Positions 37,186 to 48,508 of a stretch of 64,000 nucleotides of DNA are shown here, piece after piece (position 1 is the first letter of the stretch; each line of letters starts with the position of its first letter). Source of the DNA: Harmonia axyridis. Lineage: Eukaryota; Arthropoda; Insecta; Coleoptera; Coccinellidae. The notes under the pieces are model-generated. The model had not been told where the DNA came from. It saw only the letters and a list, made by a program, of their open reading frames with translations, and ran no database searches. The stretch spans positions 3,162,001 through 3,226,000 of the forward strand of contig NC_059508.1 in NCBI RefSeq assembly GCF_914767665.1. Reading direction: 5' to 3'. The position numbers and the translations under genes are program-made.

Positions 37186-37654
37186 TACAGGGTAAGTCTT
37201 TCACTTTTGCTAATTATATTTCAACAGTAGATTCCTGGGGTCAAAAAGAAATGCCAGAAATTCAAAGAACCCAACAATTACTTCAAAGTAATTTGAACAC
37301 TCATTGAAGAATATTTGATTATTTTGAAGAATAAAAATATTCCTTATATTTTCTCGTATAATGCGTCATTTTCGAGTAATTTGATCCTAACAGAAAAAAA
37401 ATTATGTGTGAAATTAAAAAAAAAAATATGGATAATTTGGCTAAATGCATCTATGTTTTCTAATATAGTGGCTCATGTCCAAGGTTAAAATGGTATATTA
37501 TCCTATGGTTGGAAAAACTTCAATGTGCTGGTTTCCATAGGTGGCATAGTTATATATGTCTAACTAGGCCGAATCGGAAAAAATGGTAAAGGAAAATGTT
37601 TTCTTTCGATCTCAAAGGTCTACTGTTGAAATATATGTACAACCCCACCCTGTA
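37186..37654. repeat. Short TIR element F6 (469 bp)
   Basis: The ends are TACAGGGTAAGTC on the left and TACAGGGTGGGGTTG on the opposite strand at the right. Both are followed within 30 bp by ATATTTCAACAGTAGA. No coding capacity. Probably a MITE-like element of the ACAGGGTG-ended group. Confidence 0.78.
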
Positions 37655-38374
37655 TATTAGAAATAATATACCGAAACAGCGAATTTGACCATACGATTTA
37701 CTATTATTAGCGATAAATTAAAAAATTCGTGTTTACAAACAAATGAACCGCAATAATATCTAAATTGAATTGATTCGAAAAAAAAAAAAACATGTCTACC
37801 TATAATATGAGGATCACAACTCAGAGATTATATTTCATCATTTATTTGTTCGGCTTTGTTCCGTATAAAAAAATAATAGAAATGTTCATAAAACTTTTAA
37901 ATCACGGATACCTCTTGGTTTCTGTTGTTTGTTGTATCCTCAGCATACATTTCACTCAACTTTACAACGAGAGGGCATATCAAGAATTCCATATTTTCCT
38001 TTTTAGATATGTCGAACGACAGACAGGGGGTTTCTATATTTTTACAAGGTTTGTTTTTTTATCATGCTCCTCTGTATTCTGTATGTATTGAAGCGCAACT
38101 GAATACATGTTACTGATGAGGATAGGACATACATAGGTACAAAAAGAATTAATTTATTTTCATTCGATTTAGCATTGGTTTATTATTTCAACATTGAATT
38201 TCATGTTTTCATACTGATAGAAATATAACAATCAACTTGACAATGGAGGATTTTCAGATTGAAGAAAGATAATAGTAATTTCCTTTACACAATGTTCCAT
38301 TTTTCTGTGTGTTCACGTGGCCTCCATCTAATTTTGTCAAAATGTTTCCAAATATTTTGATGATTTGTGGCTCA
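37655..38374. other. Gene-free stretch
   Basis: A 99-codon frame (37792-38091, +) is hydrophobic with no recognisable motif. It is treated as chance. Confidence 0.45.
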
Positions 38375-38604
38375 TTATTATATTAATATTACTAGTTATA
38401 ACAAAAACATTTTTTGAACAACTTGAACGGTTTTCGAGATATGGTCTGATATATAGTCCAAACCATAATATCCATGAATTTTGTCGGGAAAAGTGGCTTA
38501 CGTCAAAAATACCTCAGATAAATGATGACATGTGGGGTACTTTAAAATCAGAATTTCATGAAAATATGAGTCTGATATAACAATTGGGCATTCTAATTTT
38601 AAAA

Positions 38605-39181
38605 AATGGGATCGGAAAAGACTGAAAATCGATGGGGAGTATCTCAATCATTTTGAGATTTGCGGACGACATAGTACTGTTAAGCACAGACATCCATGAA
38701 TTGAAATCGATGCTACACGACCTGAATGAAAAGTCAAAGAAAATAGGACTAAAGATGAATCTTGACAAAACGAAAATAATGAGCCATAGTCAGGAAGATA
38801 TCACTATAGATAACATAAGCATAGAGAAGGTGGAACAATATGAATATTTGGAGCATATGATTAAAAATGAAAAAGAAAATCAAATATTGGAAATTGGGAG
38901 AAGAATACGCTTAGCATGGGCACCCTTAGGCAAACTCATCTTCGAGGACAAAAATTACAAGTTACAAGGCAGAGTGTGGAGAGATGGTCACAAAGTGACG
39001 TTTTGAAGACCTCCAGAGACAAAAAGAAGGATAGAAAGACCGAGAAAAAGATGGATAGACGACATAGTCGCTGTAGACGATAAGCAATGGATGAGAACAG
39101 CAAAAGACAGAGAAGCATGGAAAAAACTGGAAGAGGCCTATATCCGACACTGGATTAAAGAGAGCTGAAAAAGAAGAAGAA
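38605..39181 (+). mobile_element. RTE-like non-LTR retrotransposon fragment inside F7
   Basis: A 5'-truncated, internally deleted non-LTR insertion. The flanking sequence ATTTTAAAAAATGGG on the left resembles AATTAAAAAAATAGGG on the right and may be a decayed target duplication of about 15 bp. The 3' end is A/G-rich (AAAAAGAAGAAGAA), as in RTE-type elements. The empty site is visible in the 58.2 kb copy of F7. Confidence 0.8.
38612..39168 (+). pseudogene. Reverse transcriptase (RTE-like) fragment
   Basis: The frame 38632-39006 contains LRFADDIVLLS with the catalytic Asp pair of the RT palm, followed by KKIGLKMNLDKTKIM and EIGRRIRLAWAPLGKL, the typical order of an RTE-like RT. A frameshift near 38650 separates this from upstream KIDGEYLNH. 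A large deletion joins it to the C-terminal part, which after a stop at 39004-39006 reads RPRKRWIDDI, then KDREAWKKLEEAYIRHW. That tail motif is characteristic of RTE-like ORFs. The fragment is non-functional. Confidence 0.85.
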
Positions 39182-39352
39182 TTAAAAAAATAGGGTGATA
39201 TCGTGTTTCACCACTTTCGGACTAGCCTTTAGAGTCAAAAATAATTTAAGCTTACGCGCAGAGTACTTTCGATACCGTCAAAATTCGAATCATTTTTCTA
39301 GCCCTAAATTTACAAGAGTTATCGATCGATCGACCACTATTGACTCACCCTG

Positions 39353-40422
39353 TATCTTTCAGATAGTTCTTCGTTAGAAACAACAAAGCAAATCAATCTC
39401 CATTCGTATCAAAATTTATTTTTCGACATTGGGTATCTGATAATGCACGCCTTCAAACAAGCGTTGAATTCAAATCCCCATCCGTATATTTACTGGCCCC
39501 AATCTAATAAAATAAATTCGTTGGCTTTGGTGACAATATGCACTTGCGCCATTTTATTGGCGGATAGGGGGGGCACAGCAGTAAATATTAAAAAACATCC
39601 TCATAAAGATACAAACGTCGATTTATTCTCTGTCCCAGGAATCGCCATATCCAATCCGTTGATTCTGTTGCTCAAATTGCATGCCGATATATGTATCTGC
39701 AACGATTTCTCCCCAAAAAATAAATAGAAGGAGGAAACTGCCAATGATGAATGATGCAGATGGGTTAAAATCGCAAAGCTTTGCCTATTTTTTCGTGGTT
39801 TATTGGCTTATGAAAAAGTGATTGAGTTTCCATCGGATTTATGGAGAATATGTCTCTGCTTTAGGTTTCATCAGAGTGATGCTGAAATTTTCCCGGAAAA
39901 ATTTCAGATAATTTCGTTAATCAAAGTAGGCCCTTCTACTCAAAAAAGGTTTATACCGTTTCAGCGATCAGTTCAAAAATCAGTACGAGTTTATGGGGTG
40001 TAGCTGAAGCCAAGACCTTCTTATTTCAGTTAGTTCTTCCTGAAAAGTTTCAATTTTAATTTATTTAAACTGTATTTTGTTTATTGTGCGTAATAAGCTG
40101 TGGATAATTACTTCAAAATATGCATTACTCGCTACCTTATAGAGTTTGGTAAAAAAATATAAATTATAATTAATTTATTTGTTCGTTTTTTTTACGAAAT
40201 CCTAAACTATTCACTGAGACTGTAGTTAATCGCCTAAAAAACGCATTACGTACTACCTTCCTATAGCCATATATGGGTGTTGAAAAAGTATACATTTCAA
40301 TTGATTCTATTTGTTCGTTTTGTTTACGAAAACTGTGCGATTTGTTTGCCGTGCGTAATATGCTATCGACTGAGGCTGTGTGGAGTGTGGTTTGCCCTAG
40401 GGATTGCCTGTTTTCTACGGTG
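39353..40422. other. No gene called
   Basis: The 94-codon frame at 39443-39727 (+) is somewhat less AT-rich and has a hydrophobic centre, but I recognise no domain. Nothing else is supported. Confidence 0.4.
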
Positions 40423-40617
40423 GTTATAGGCAGTGTTACCAGATTCACGGATAAATCAGTAAATTTACTGATTTGGCCCTTGGTCTACTGATTCGCACAC
40501 TATATCTACTGCTTTTTACAGGATAGCAAATCAAAATAAAAAAAACATTCTAAAATTTATGTAGACATGGAAGAATTTTGGAAAAAAGTGAGCACAATGC
40601 ACAACGGCGACAATTTT

Positions 40618-41740
40618 GCTTCCGCCTTTTTTTTCCGAAACTGGAGGCTTTATTTTTAAAAGCTAGTTACACTACTTTCTCCCATCTTTCAGACAGCGTA
40701 CGAAAAAACTGATCATCTTTTGAAGCGATCTACGAATCGATCCAATTTTTTACTTCTTCATAAGACCGGAAGTGCTGGTCAGCCAGGCCGTGTGCCATTG
40801 ATCGAAAAAATAGTCCGAGAGAGCAACGTCTAAAGAATACGGCGGGTGGGGTAGGACTTCCCATTTCATATGTCTCGACCACTTTGGCAACATTGGGTCG
40901 AGCATTGTCATTCGGTGAAATCACTTTATCATGTCTCTCGTTGTATTGCGGCTTTTTGTCTTTCAATGCTCGGCTCAAACTAATTAATTGCGCTCGATAA
41001 CGATCGCCTGTGATTGTTTCAGTCGATATTAACAACTCATAATGCACTACGCTTAGCTTGTCCCACCAAATACTGAGCATGTTCTTTGGAACCGTGAATA
41101 TTCGGCTGGCCGTCGACGTGGAAGCTTGAATTAACCTATTTTTCGTCTCCAGTCACAATCCGATGCAGAAATCCCTTCCATATTTCCCTTCCAAGCTGCT
41201 GTTCTCAAGCAAACAAACGCCGTTCAACATTTCTCGGCTTCAACTCGTACGGCACCCAATTTACTTGTTTCTGAATCATTCCCATGACTTTTGGGAGTTT
41301 TGAAATGACTAGTTGCGTACCTCTCAATGATCCTGCCAATTTTTATTGTACACACGAGTCTAGATCAAGTAATGCCTTCAATTCTGAATCTTCAAAAACC
41401 TCTCCCACCGCCATGCTGGTCTTCGTTCTTGAAGCGTTGAAACCACTCTCAGCACGTTCTTTCACTAATAGTGGCCTCATAATAGATATTTGGGGGCATT
41501 CGATGAGCCTCAGCCGCAGATTTTCTCATATTAAAGCAGAAAATTAAAACCTTTCGCAAATGATGGAAATTTGGCTCGTAAGCTGTCATCGAGAATAACT
41601 TTTTGATGCAGACACATGTTGACTAATATTTCTATGGCATTATGTTCACAAATACCTGAGCTTATTGTATGATATCTACGATCTATTCATTTCGACTACC
41701 ACTTACCGCTACAACCATCTATTGTAAAACGGCGGAAGCT
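40618..41740 (-). mobile_element. mariner of a second lineage, decayed
   Basis: The terminal repeats are GCTTCCGCC followed by TTT on the left and, on the opposite strand at the right, GCTTCCGCCGTTTTAC. They enclose a minus-strand mariner about 1.12 kb long. The protein remnants differ clearly from the irritans-type copies in this window. Confidence 0.78.
40730..41547 (-). pseudogene. mariner transposase pseudogene (second lineage)
   Basis: N-terminal remnants near 41540 read MRKSAAEAHRMP, then SERTC-stop-EWFQRFKNED. The middle retains MGMIQKQVNWVPYELKPRNV and FLHRIVTGDEK, where the first catalytic Asp is still present before a stop. The open C-terminal part (40730-41080) reads MLSIWWDKLSVVHYELL, ETITGDRYRAQL and NDNARPNVAKVV (second Asp), then is garbled where PHPPYSPD..PSD is expected, and recovers as FRSMAHGLADQHFRSYEEVK. 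It has several stops and frameshifts. By family knowledge it is closer to Mos1-like or mellifera/capitata-type mariners than to Himar1. Confidence 0.82.
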
Positions 41741-41869
41741 AATATCAATTTTTTATACCTATATCGCATTATTGCTGAATACCTAACTATCCTTACCTAC
41801 CCTACATCTAATGATTCCTACTGATTTTAATTTCATTGTCTACTGATATATGGCAACACTGGTCGTAGG

Positions 41870-42648
41870 TAAAATATTCAATGGAATACGATGTTGCTCT
41901 ATTGGTTACAATAACGAGTTTTTAATGAACTAGTCCTTGTCGAACATATTAAATTGTCTGACCATAGGTACATCTATCAGACATAGAAACCTAATTTATT
42001 TATCTATTTCTTCGAATTGAATTGCTTGTCGACCGCAGACATTCTTCTTGACGTACATTCTTTGAAAACGGCTTCTGTCCGTTGTTTGTTTATAGGAGCT
42101 TGGCCATCATCCCTTATAACTGCGAAATGTCCAGCTTTCGTACGCCACGACCCACTTATGAGTTATAAAACGGCTTTTATGGCATTGATTTCAGATAAGG
42201 GGGGGTATATTAAGTAATCAGGATTGGACAAATGTTCCTAATAGGAGAAAAATAAAAAGGTTATCAAATCTTGCGTGACCCGTCATCATGAGATAGTTGT
42301 AATATATTTTTACTATCCACTCAAAATGCACTTCATTCGGCCGGCTGTAGTTCTGTCCTTTATATCCCATCGTAAAATAGTATCAATAAGGCAAACAGCT
42401 TGTCGAATGTGAGGAGTCCATCGGTTTTTCGGTAGAATGATTTGATCGCTTTGGAATTGAAATTAAGAAGTTGGGGAAGTCACCGTTCATGGAAGTCCGG
42501 ATCTGGAATATCTTTTAAAATGTATCATCTGTGGTTTAACAAGAATTTAACTGCTGATTTTAAACTTATTTCTCATTGATGAAAAAGTAAACAGCACAAT
42601 ATTGAAAAAATTGTTTTCAAGGATTTAAATCCAGGATTCCTATGTAAC
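41870..42648. other. Gene-free stretch
   Basis: No feature can be supported. Confidence 0.45.
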
Positions 42649-42886
42649 TAAATTCCGCGTACAGGTGCTCTAGGCATTTTAACATTTTTAGTTAAACATC
42701 GACTTTAGATCTCCTCGAACATCTGGTTCAAATTTTTAAAACTACATCAATATTTATTTAAAAAAATTATTCACATGAAAAACCCTTCACGATTTTTTTC
42801 TACAAATTCAATCAATTACTCCTTGCTATACTATCTATGTTTCACAAAAAAAGAAAATTTCAATTTGAACAGCTCCTTCTCCATAC
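42649..42886 (-). mobile_element. Tc1-type element, 5' end fragment
   Basis: On the minus strand it matches the 5' region of the 44.3 kb copy: AAATTGAAATTTTC-like leader, CTATACTATCTATG on the + strand, and the transposase start MPRAPV (ATG at about 42678). It ends at about 42649, shortly after the start codon, and lacks the outermost terminal repeat beyond AGCTCCTTCT. Confidence 0.82.
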
Positions 42887-44296
42887 ATAGTTAAGACAGA
42901 CAAAACAACCTATGTTTTCTTATTTCAATGCTGAACACTGTGGGGCAATTAGTCTACTTAAATTTTGAGAAGAATGGGCTTGAAAAATGGTTTCGTCGAA
43001 GAAAAAATTGAAAGAAGTTCAAAAATTTGTACAATAAATTTAATGGTACTGATTTTCATTTTTTGGGCAGGTTTTTTTTCTTTATTGAGTTAATATTGAT
43101 TTGAGGTAGTTTGCCATTAACTTCACGAACATTTGCAATTACTTCTTATGTATACGCCCACTGTTTTATATTCAATTGGAAAATTATTCTGGTGTTAAAT
43201 TCTTAAAATCTCACCAAATATAAATAATTCTTCGTCTGGAATATTTTTACAGTCCTCGCTTTGGAAAGTAAAAATTTGAAACACAAAAAACCGCCATTCA
43301 GAGATCTTCCTGGATGTATAAATAAAGAACTGCCAAAAAGAAAATCGTTTATTTTTAAGGAAAGGAAAAACGAAGTTTTGCTGTGAAATGATTTATGCGC
43401 TGGTGCAAATAAAATTCTATATTAAAATAATAAGACAAAGCCAAACGTATGCCGTCCAAATCTTTCCTGGAAAACGTGCGTGAAATTTGGTAGCATCACA
43501 TTAATCCTTTAGCTTGTGAATGTAGAATAGAATCACCGAAGAATGGAAATGGAATCGGTTTTCCATGAAAATTCTCGATAGACGTCATTATAAAAATATA
43601 GATACTTGCAAACCAAATAGTGGAAACTATTCTAGCATTTGCAGCATACCTAAGGCCACTTCACTCTACAACTTCAATTAATATGGTAAATAGCTTCTAG
43701 ACCGAATGGAAAAGGCCATTTTGCAGTAAGAAACGAGGAAGATTCAAACAAATAGATCGTATATCGTACTCGAGAAGTTTGAATACAAGATTCAAAGACT
43801 AAGTAAATACGAGCTCAAACAATATCCACTCCGTAAATGAGAAACAAACGTTGGAACCCCTGTAAAGAAAACATGTTTATAGGAAAACAAACTGCTTCCA
43901 CAAATGAACTTTCAAATATACAATTTATAAAAGCGTGTATAAAGTTGCATCTATTATTATTGTTTCTGGGGGCGAGACGCTGTTGCTGGAATATATGGCG
44001 CTGAAAAAATTAAATTTAAGTCACGTTTACATATTATGTTTCAAAATAATAGCGTTTTATCTTCCCTCATATTTTTTTCGAATATTGAAATATGAATCGA
44101 CGTGGATGGCTCGAGGAAACCGGAAAGGAAATCGATGTTGCATTTTAAAAGAGTTTCCATAATGCGCTTGTGGGTTTTTGGTATGAAGTTTTCAATTTCG
44201 CTGAGACCGATGCCTAGTTCCCTATCCTCCCTCGTTCATATTCATTTGGACCTGAATCAGCAACTACTTTGATTGGCCATTCATACTCTGCAAATA
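42887..44296. other. Gene-free stretch
   Basis: The 75-codon frame at 43935-44162 has no motif. No repeat recognised. Confidence 0.45.
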
Positions 44297-45690
44297 TACT
44301 AACTGACAAAAAAAATGCAACACTCAGAAGGGGCTATTTAAATTTCAAATTTTTTTTTGTTGGTAAAACAGATCGCAAGGAGTAAATGATACAATTTGGG
44401 GAAAAACGAAGTGTTTACAATTTTTTTTAATAAATTTGTTAATGATAGGTTTGTCCACCGCGATTATTTATACACTCCCCAACACGTCTCGGCATTGATG
44501 CAATAAGATTTCACCTTGAAGAATACTATCCCAAGCTACCTGTACTTCATGTCTTATAGCCGCCAAAGTCCGTGGGGGCTGCAGTAAATTTCCAAGCCTT
44601 TTACCCATGTTGTCCCAAATATGCTCTATGGGCGAAAGATCTGGTGATCTGGGCGGCCATTGCAAAAGAATCACATGGGTCGCTTCGAAAAAGTTTGAAC
44701 TAACTCTGGCAACATGAGGTCGGGCATTATCTTGCTGTAATATTGAATTCTTGAGCCGGTTTAGGTAAGGGAGAACATATGGATCCACTATTCCTTGAAA
44801 TTAATGAAGCGCTGTCATGTTACCTAGAATAAATACTAAAGGTTACCTTCTTGAATGTGCAATAGCATACCATAACGCCTACTGTTCGGTGTACATGACG
44901 CTCAACTTCAAACTGAGGTTCACGCTTTTTTTTCTGACGTCGTTTAACCCTTCTTCAGTCATCATGTGCACCCAAGGAAAATCGAGATTCATCAGAAAAA
45001 ACGACCTGATGTCATTCCACATTCCAATGTTGACGTTCTATGCACCACTGTAATCGTTGCCGGCGATGCTCAACCGTCAGAGGTAACGCAAGATGGGGTC
45101 GATAATGCTGCAGTCCAAAAGACCTTATCCTACGGTAAACTGTTCGGACAGTTACAGCATGGCCTTGTTCTCCTAACCATTCATCAGCCAAAGATCGAGT
45201 AGTCGCAAATCGGTCTCTAATGTCCATAAGTCTTAGAACTTCATTTGTGCCCCTTCGACGTCCGGTGCCTACTCTTCTTCGATTTTGAGCATTATCAAAC
45301 CACGCTTGGCAACATCTAATAATGGTAGTTAGATTTCTGTTCGTACGGTTATAGATTTCTCGAAATGACAACCCCGCCTCCAGTAGACCAATAATTCGAC
45401 TTCTTTCAAATTCACTCTGCTGGCAATAAATTCCGCGTACACGTGCTCTAGGCATTTCAACAATAAACATCGACTTTGGATCTCGTCGAACAGCTGGTCT
45501 GTTATAAAATTGAAAAACTTGCAATAAACAACTTCAATTTTTATTAACAAAAATTGTTTACATGAAAAAACCTTTACGATTTTTTCTCCACCATTTACAA
45601 CTCCTTGCTATACTATCTATTTTTCACCAAAAATAAAATTAAAATTTAAACTGCTCCTTCCGGGTGTTGCAGTTTCTTCGTCAGGTAGTA
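44297..45690 (-). mobile_element. Tc1-type (DD34E) element, most complete copy
   Basis: TA at 44295-44296 and 45691-45692 flank terminal repeats TACTAACTGACAAAAAAAAT on the left and, on the opposite strand at the right, TACTACCTGACGAAGAAACT. The length of 1.39 kb is normal for Tc1. It carries most of a transposase gene on the minus strand in two open pieces. Relatives lie at 20.1, 32.5, 42.6 and 63.9 kb. Confidence 0.93.
44468..45455 (-). pseudogene. Tc1-type transposase, nearly complete but interrupted
   Basis: A cut-and-paste transposase acting at TA sites. The start ATG at 45455 gives MPRARVRGIYCQQSEFERSR. The codons to 45012 are open and hold two helix-turn-helix-type segments (FREIYNRTNRNLTTIIRCC, then TVYRRIRSFGLQ) and a basic GRRRG hook between them. 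A TGA at 45014-45012 replaces an expected Trp just before HQVVFSDESRF, the first catalytic Asp. After further breaks, the C-terminal piece (44468-44788) keeps LQQDNARPHVARV (second Asp) and SPDLSPIEHIWD (Glu). There are 34 residues between them, hence DD34E. The upstream codons of the open frame (to 45524) precede the likely start and match 5' UTR in other copies. Confidence 0.92.
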
Positions 45691-45984
45691 TATTCTTCAC
45701 AAATATCCCACACCAATCGAACTAGACTCCAAAATTACATCTCGAAACCATAGTGTTTGTAAGTTTGACTACTCCAAGTCAACTGATCTGAATTCAATAA
45801 ACCTAAAATTGTTGGGATACGGAGTTAGAGAGAACTGTTACAAGAAAGTGTCAGAAATTGGTCAATTAAACACAAAATATGTTGTATCCCCTTCAAAGTT
45901 GTTACCTTCCCAAATGAATCAATCATGTCTACATACTGAGTGTTCCTTAATTGGAGGTTAAAAGGAAAATGAGAGATTCCTTGG

Positions 45985-46420
45985 GTTTTCGAGATACAGG
46001 GTGTTTCTTGTAATCTTACTCTTTTGATGTTATTCGAGTAAATCGAATCATTATGAATCATTGCTTCTTATCGTGAAAATAAGCACCAAAAGTAATTATT
46101 CATTTATTCATCGCAGCTCACTTACTCAATTTTAATGATAATTTGGATTTCCGGAGGATTACAATATATAAAAATTCAGATGTAATATTCTTTTTACATT
46201 TTTTCAAACAACCAATGGAGCACCAAAAAAGGTCTGGAGGAAAAAGTTAGCACTAATCCATAATAAATACAATCGTGCAATAAAAACTCGTATATCACTT
46301 GATGTGAACTCCGAATTAGAATACTTATGCCAAATTCCATTCGAATATATCGTAATATGAGAAAAAAAAATTTTTTACAGGTTCATGTTTGCAAGATCCT
46401 TTTTCTTGAAATTATCTCTT
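45985..46420 (+). repeat. Dispersed repeat family F2, copy c
   Basis: Starts TTTTCGAGATACAGGGTG and follows the 9765-10300 copy through TTATTCATCGCAG-like, AGCACCAAAAAAGGTCTGG-like and ATACTTATGCCAAATTCC. The distal end near 46385 shows TTCATGTTTGCAAGATCC. No coding capacity. Confidence 0.75.
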
Positions 46421-47296
46421 ATTATCGTTTGTACCTCCAGTTTAGGAGCAACTTGATATTGAATCGAAATATCTTCCACATTTCTATAAATTTAGCATCA
46501 TAATAATCTGCACCAGCATCGAATTTAAATTCATTATCATTTCCTTAAAATGTTTTAATCCTAATGGAAATAACCCGTTGCCTCCCACAACATTATAATT
46601 CTCTAGAAAAAGCAATTTCCAAACAGACAAAAATGATTTTGCCAAGCCAAAAAAATTCAGGCCAGTTCATAAATCAACTTAGACACATTCGAATTCATCA
46701 ATTGCTTAGTCGTTCGCGATATTTAATACAATCCATTAGAATTTGAAAAGTCAGAGAAGAAGACGAATTGCTCTCTTCAGAGACGTATTGTTCGAAATTT
46801 GAATATGAAACTTCGGTGTATGTGACTGAAGTGACAGTTTGAAAGGGAAATATAAAGATAATTCGATTTGTATACTGAATTCCCATGTTTTCCTATTAGT
46901 GGAATGAAAAATTGCTATAATAGAAACAAACTAATTGATTTTCAGTCTACCGAAGGTAAGGTTAACAATTCCTTATCGATGGAAATCAGCATAAGTAATT
47001 AGTTTGGACCGTAGATGGTTCTATACAAATTCAACTTCCTCTAATAAAGGGCAAGCGTTGAGAATGCGCGTGGCGCATGCGTAAGTTGAAACTTATAGGT
47101 AGATCATTGTTTTTCAAAACCGAGAACAACGTACTGTATAGAGCTGAATATTTAGCAGCGAAGGGCTAGTAAGCATAACGCCCCAACCAAAATTTTCAAT
47201 CAATTCTTGTAGAAAACGAAGTCTGTTCATTTTCCCATCTGTTCCCATCTTTTTAAAAAAAAATTTAAAATAAGATTTTTTCAAAGAATAAAATTA
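46421..47296. other. Gene-free stretch
   Basis: No feature can be supported. Confidence 0.45.
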
Positions 47297-48506
47297 GTAA
47301 AACATATTTTTTTTGGCAGAATTCGATTTTATTATTCAACATAGTTGCCTTCTAAGGCGATACAGCGATTATAACGATCTTCCAACTATTCGATACCATT
47401 TTTGTAGTACGATTTTTCTTTCGCTTCAAAATAGGCCTCAATATCGGCAATTACTTCTTCATTGGCGCTAAATTTCTTTCCAGAGAGCATTCTTTTGAGC
47501 TCTGAGAACAGGAAAAAGTCGCTGAGAGCCAGATCTGGCGAATACGGAGGATGCAGAAGCAATTCGAAGCCCAATTCATGCAATTTTGCCATTGTTTTCA
47601 TTAATTTGTGACACGGCGCATTGTCTTAATGAAACGACACATTTTTTTCTTCAAATGGGGCCGTTTTTTGACGATTTCATCCTTTAAACGATCCAAAAGC
47701 GCTTTAAAATAATCGCTGTTGATGGTCTGGCCTTTTAGGTGGTAATCAATGAATAATATACCTTGCGCATCCCAGAATACTAGTGGCATAACTTTGCCAG
47801 CTAACTGTTGTTTTTCTTCGCTTTGGGTTCGGTTCATCGTGTGCAGTCCACTCAGCTGATGTTTCATTCATTGTAACATATCGACGCAAAAATTCAGGTT
47901 CATTGCAGCTTCAAACACTGCTCAGAATCATTAAAACGTTGTTGCTTTTGTTCGATTGTGAGCTCGTGCGGCACCCATTTTGCACATAGCTTTCTCATTT
48001 ACAAATATTCGTGAATGATTGATGTACAGGTTCAGATGATATCTTCACAATGTCAGCTATCTCGATCAGTTCCACTTTACGGTCATTTAAAATTATTTTG
48101 TGGGTTTTTTGATTTTTTCGTCGGTGACAGCCTCTTTTTGGCGTCCACTGCGTTCGCTGTCTTCGGTGCTCATTTCACCACGTTTAAACTTAGCATACCA
48201 ATCAAAGATGGTTGATTCTGCTGGTGCAGACCCCGGAAACACTTCATCAAGCCAAGATTTTGCTTCAACTGTATTTTTCCTTTCGAAAAGTAATATTTTA
48301 TCAGCACACGAAATTCTTTTTTCCATCTTTTTTCAAATAACAAAAATAGCTACACTCACATCGCAATATCTCACAAACTAAGGCTCGGACAGCTGTCAAA
48401 TTTTGACACATATCGTTTGAAGGTTGGCACTAACTAAAAATCATATGGATTTTATACTAGCACCGCCATCTGTGCTTCAGACGGGGGGACTTTTCAATTG
48501 GCCTAA
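47297..48506 (-). mobile_element. mariner (irritans-type) copy E
   Basis: The 5' end on the right is intact: on the minus strand TTAGGCCAATTGAAAAGTCC, with TA at 48507-48508. The left end stops at GTAAAACATATTTT, so the outer 3' terminal repeat (about 30 bp) is missing. The length is about 1.21 kb. Confidence 0.9.
47386..48326 (-). pseudogene. mariner transposase pseudogene (copy E)
   Basis: The start at 48326 gives MEKRISCADKILLFERKNT. The N-terminal frame continues to EAVTDEKIKKPTK (48093), where it shifts. A deletion near 47865 removes the first catalytic MDE segment and the following TPESNRQ. The middle (47601-47867) holds KVMPLVFWDAQGILFIDY but shifts frame just before the DNAPCH motif. 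The C-terminal piece 47386-47601 keeps LALSDFFLF with the third Asp and EAYFEAKEKSYYKNGIE. Confidence 0.9.
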
Positions 48507-48508
48507 TA

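Larger units (their letters stand above)
38375..39352 (+). repeat. Dispersed repeat family F7, copy a (interrupted)
   Basis: Matches 58130-58440 on both sides of an inserted retrotransposon fragment. Shared blocks include AAAGTGGCCTACGTCA-like sequence, ATGGTATCATGTTTTACCA-like sequence and TTATCGATCGATCGACCACT, and it ends with CACCCTGTA. No coding capacity of its own. Confidence 0.8.
40423..41869. mobile_element. hAT-like TIR element with a nested mariner
   Basis: The ends are CAGTGTTACC at 40431 and, on the opposite strand, CAGTGTTGCC at 41861. They are flanked by GTTATAGG (40423-40430) and GTCGTAGG (41862-41869), which match at 6 of 8 positions. Eight-base duplications and CAGTGTTGCC-type ends fit the hAT superfamily. 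No hAT transposase is present. The interior is almost entirely a mariner copy, so the host element was small, probably a MITE. Confidence 0.6.
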
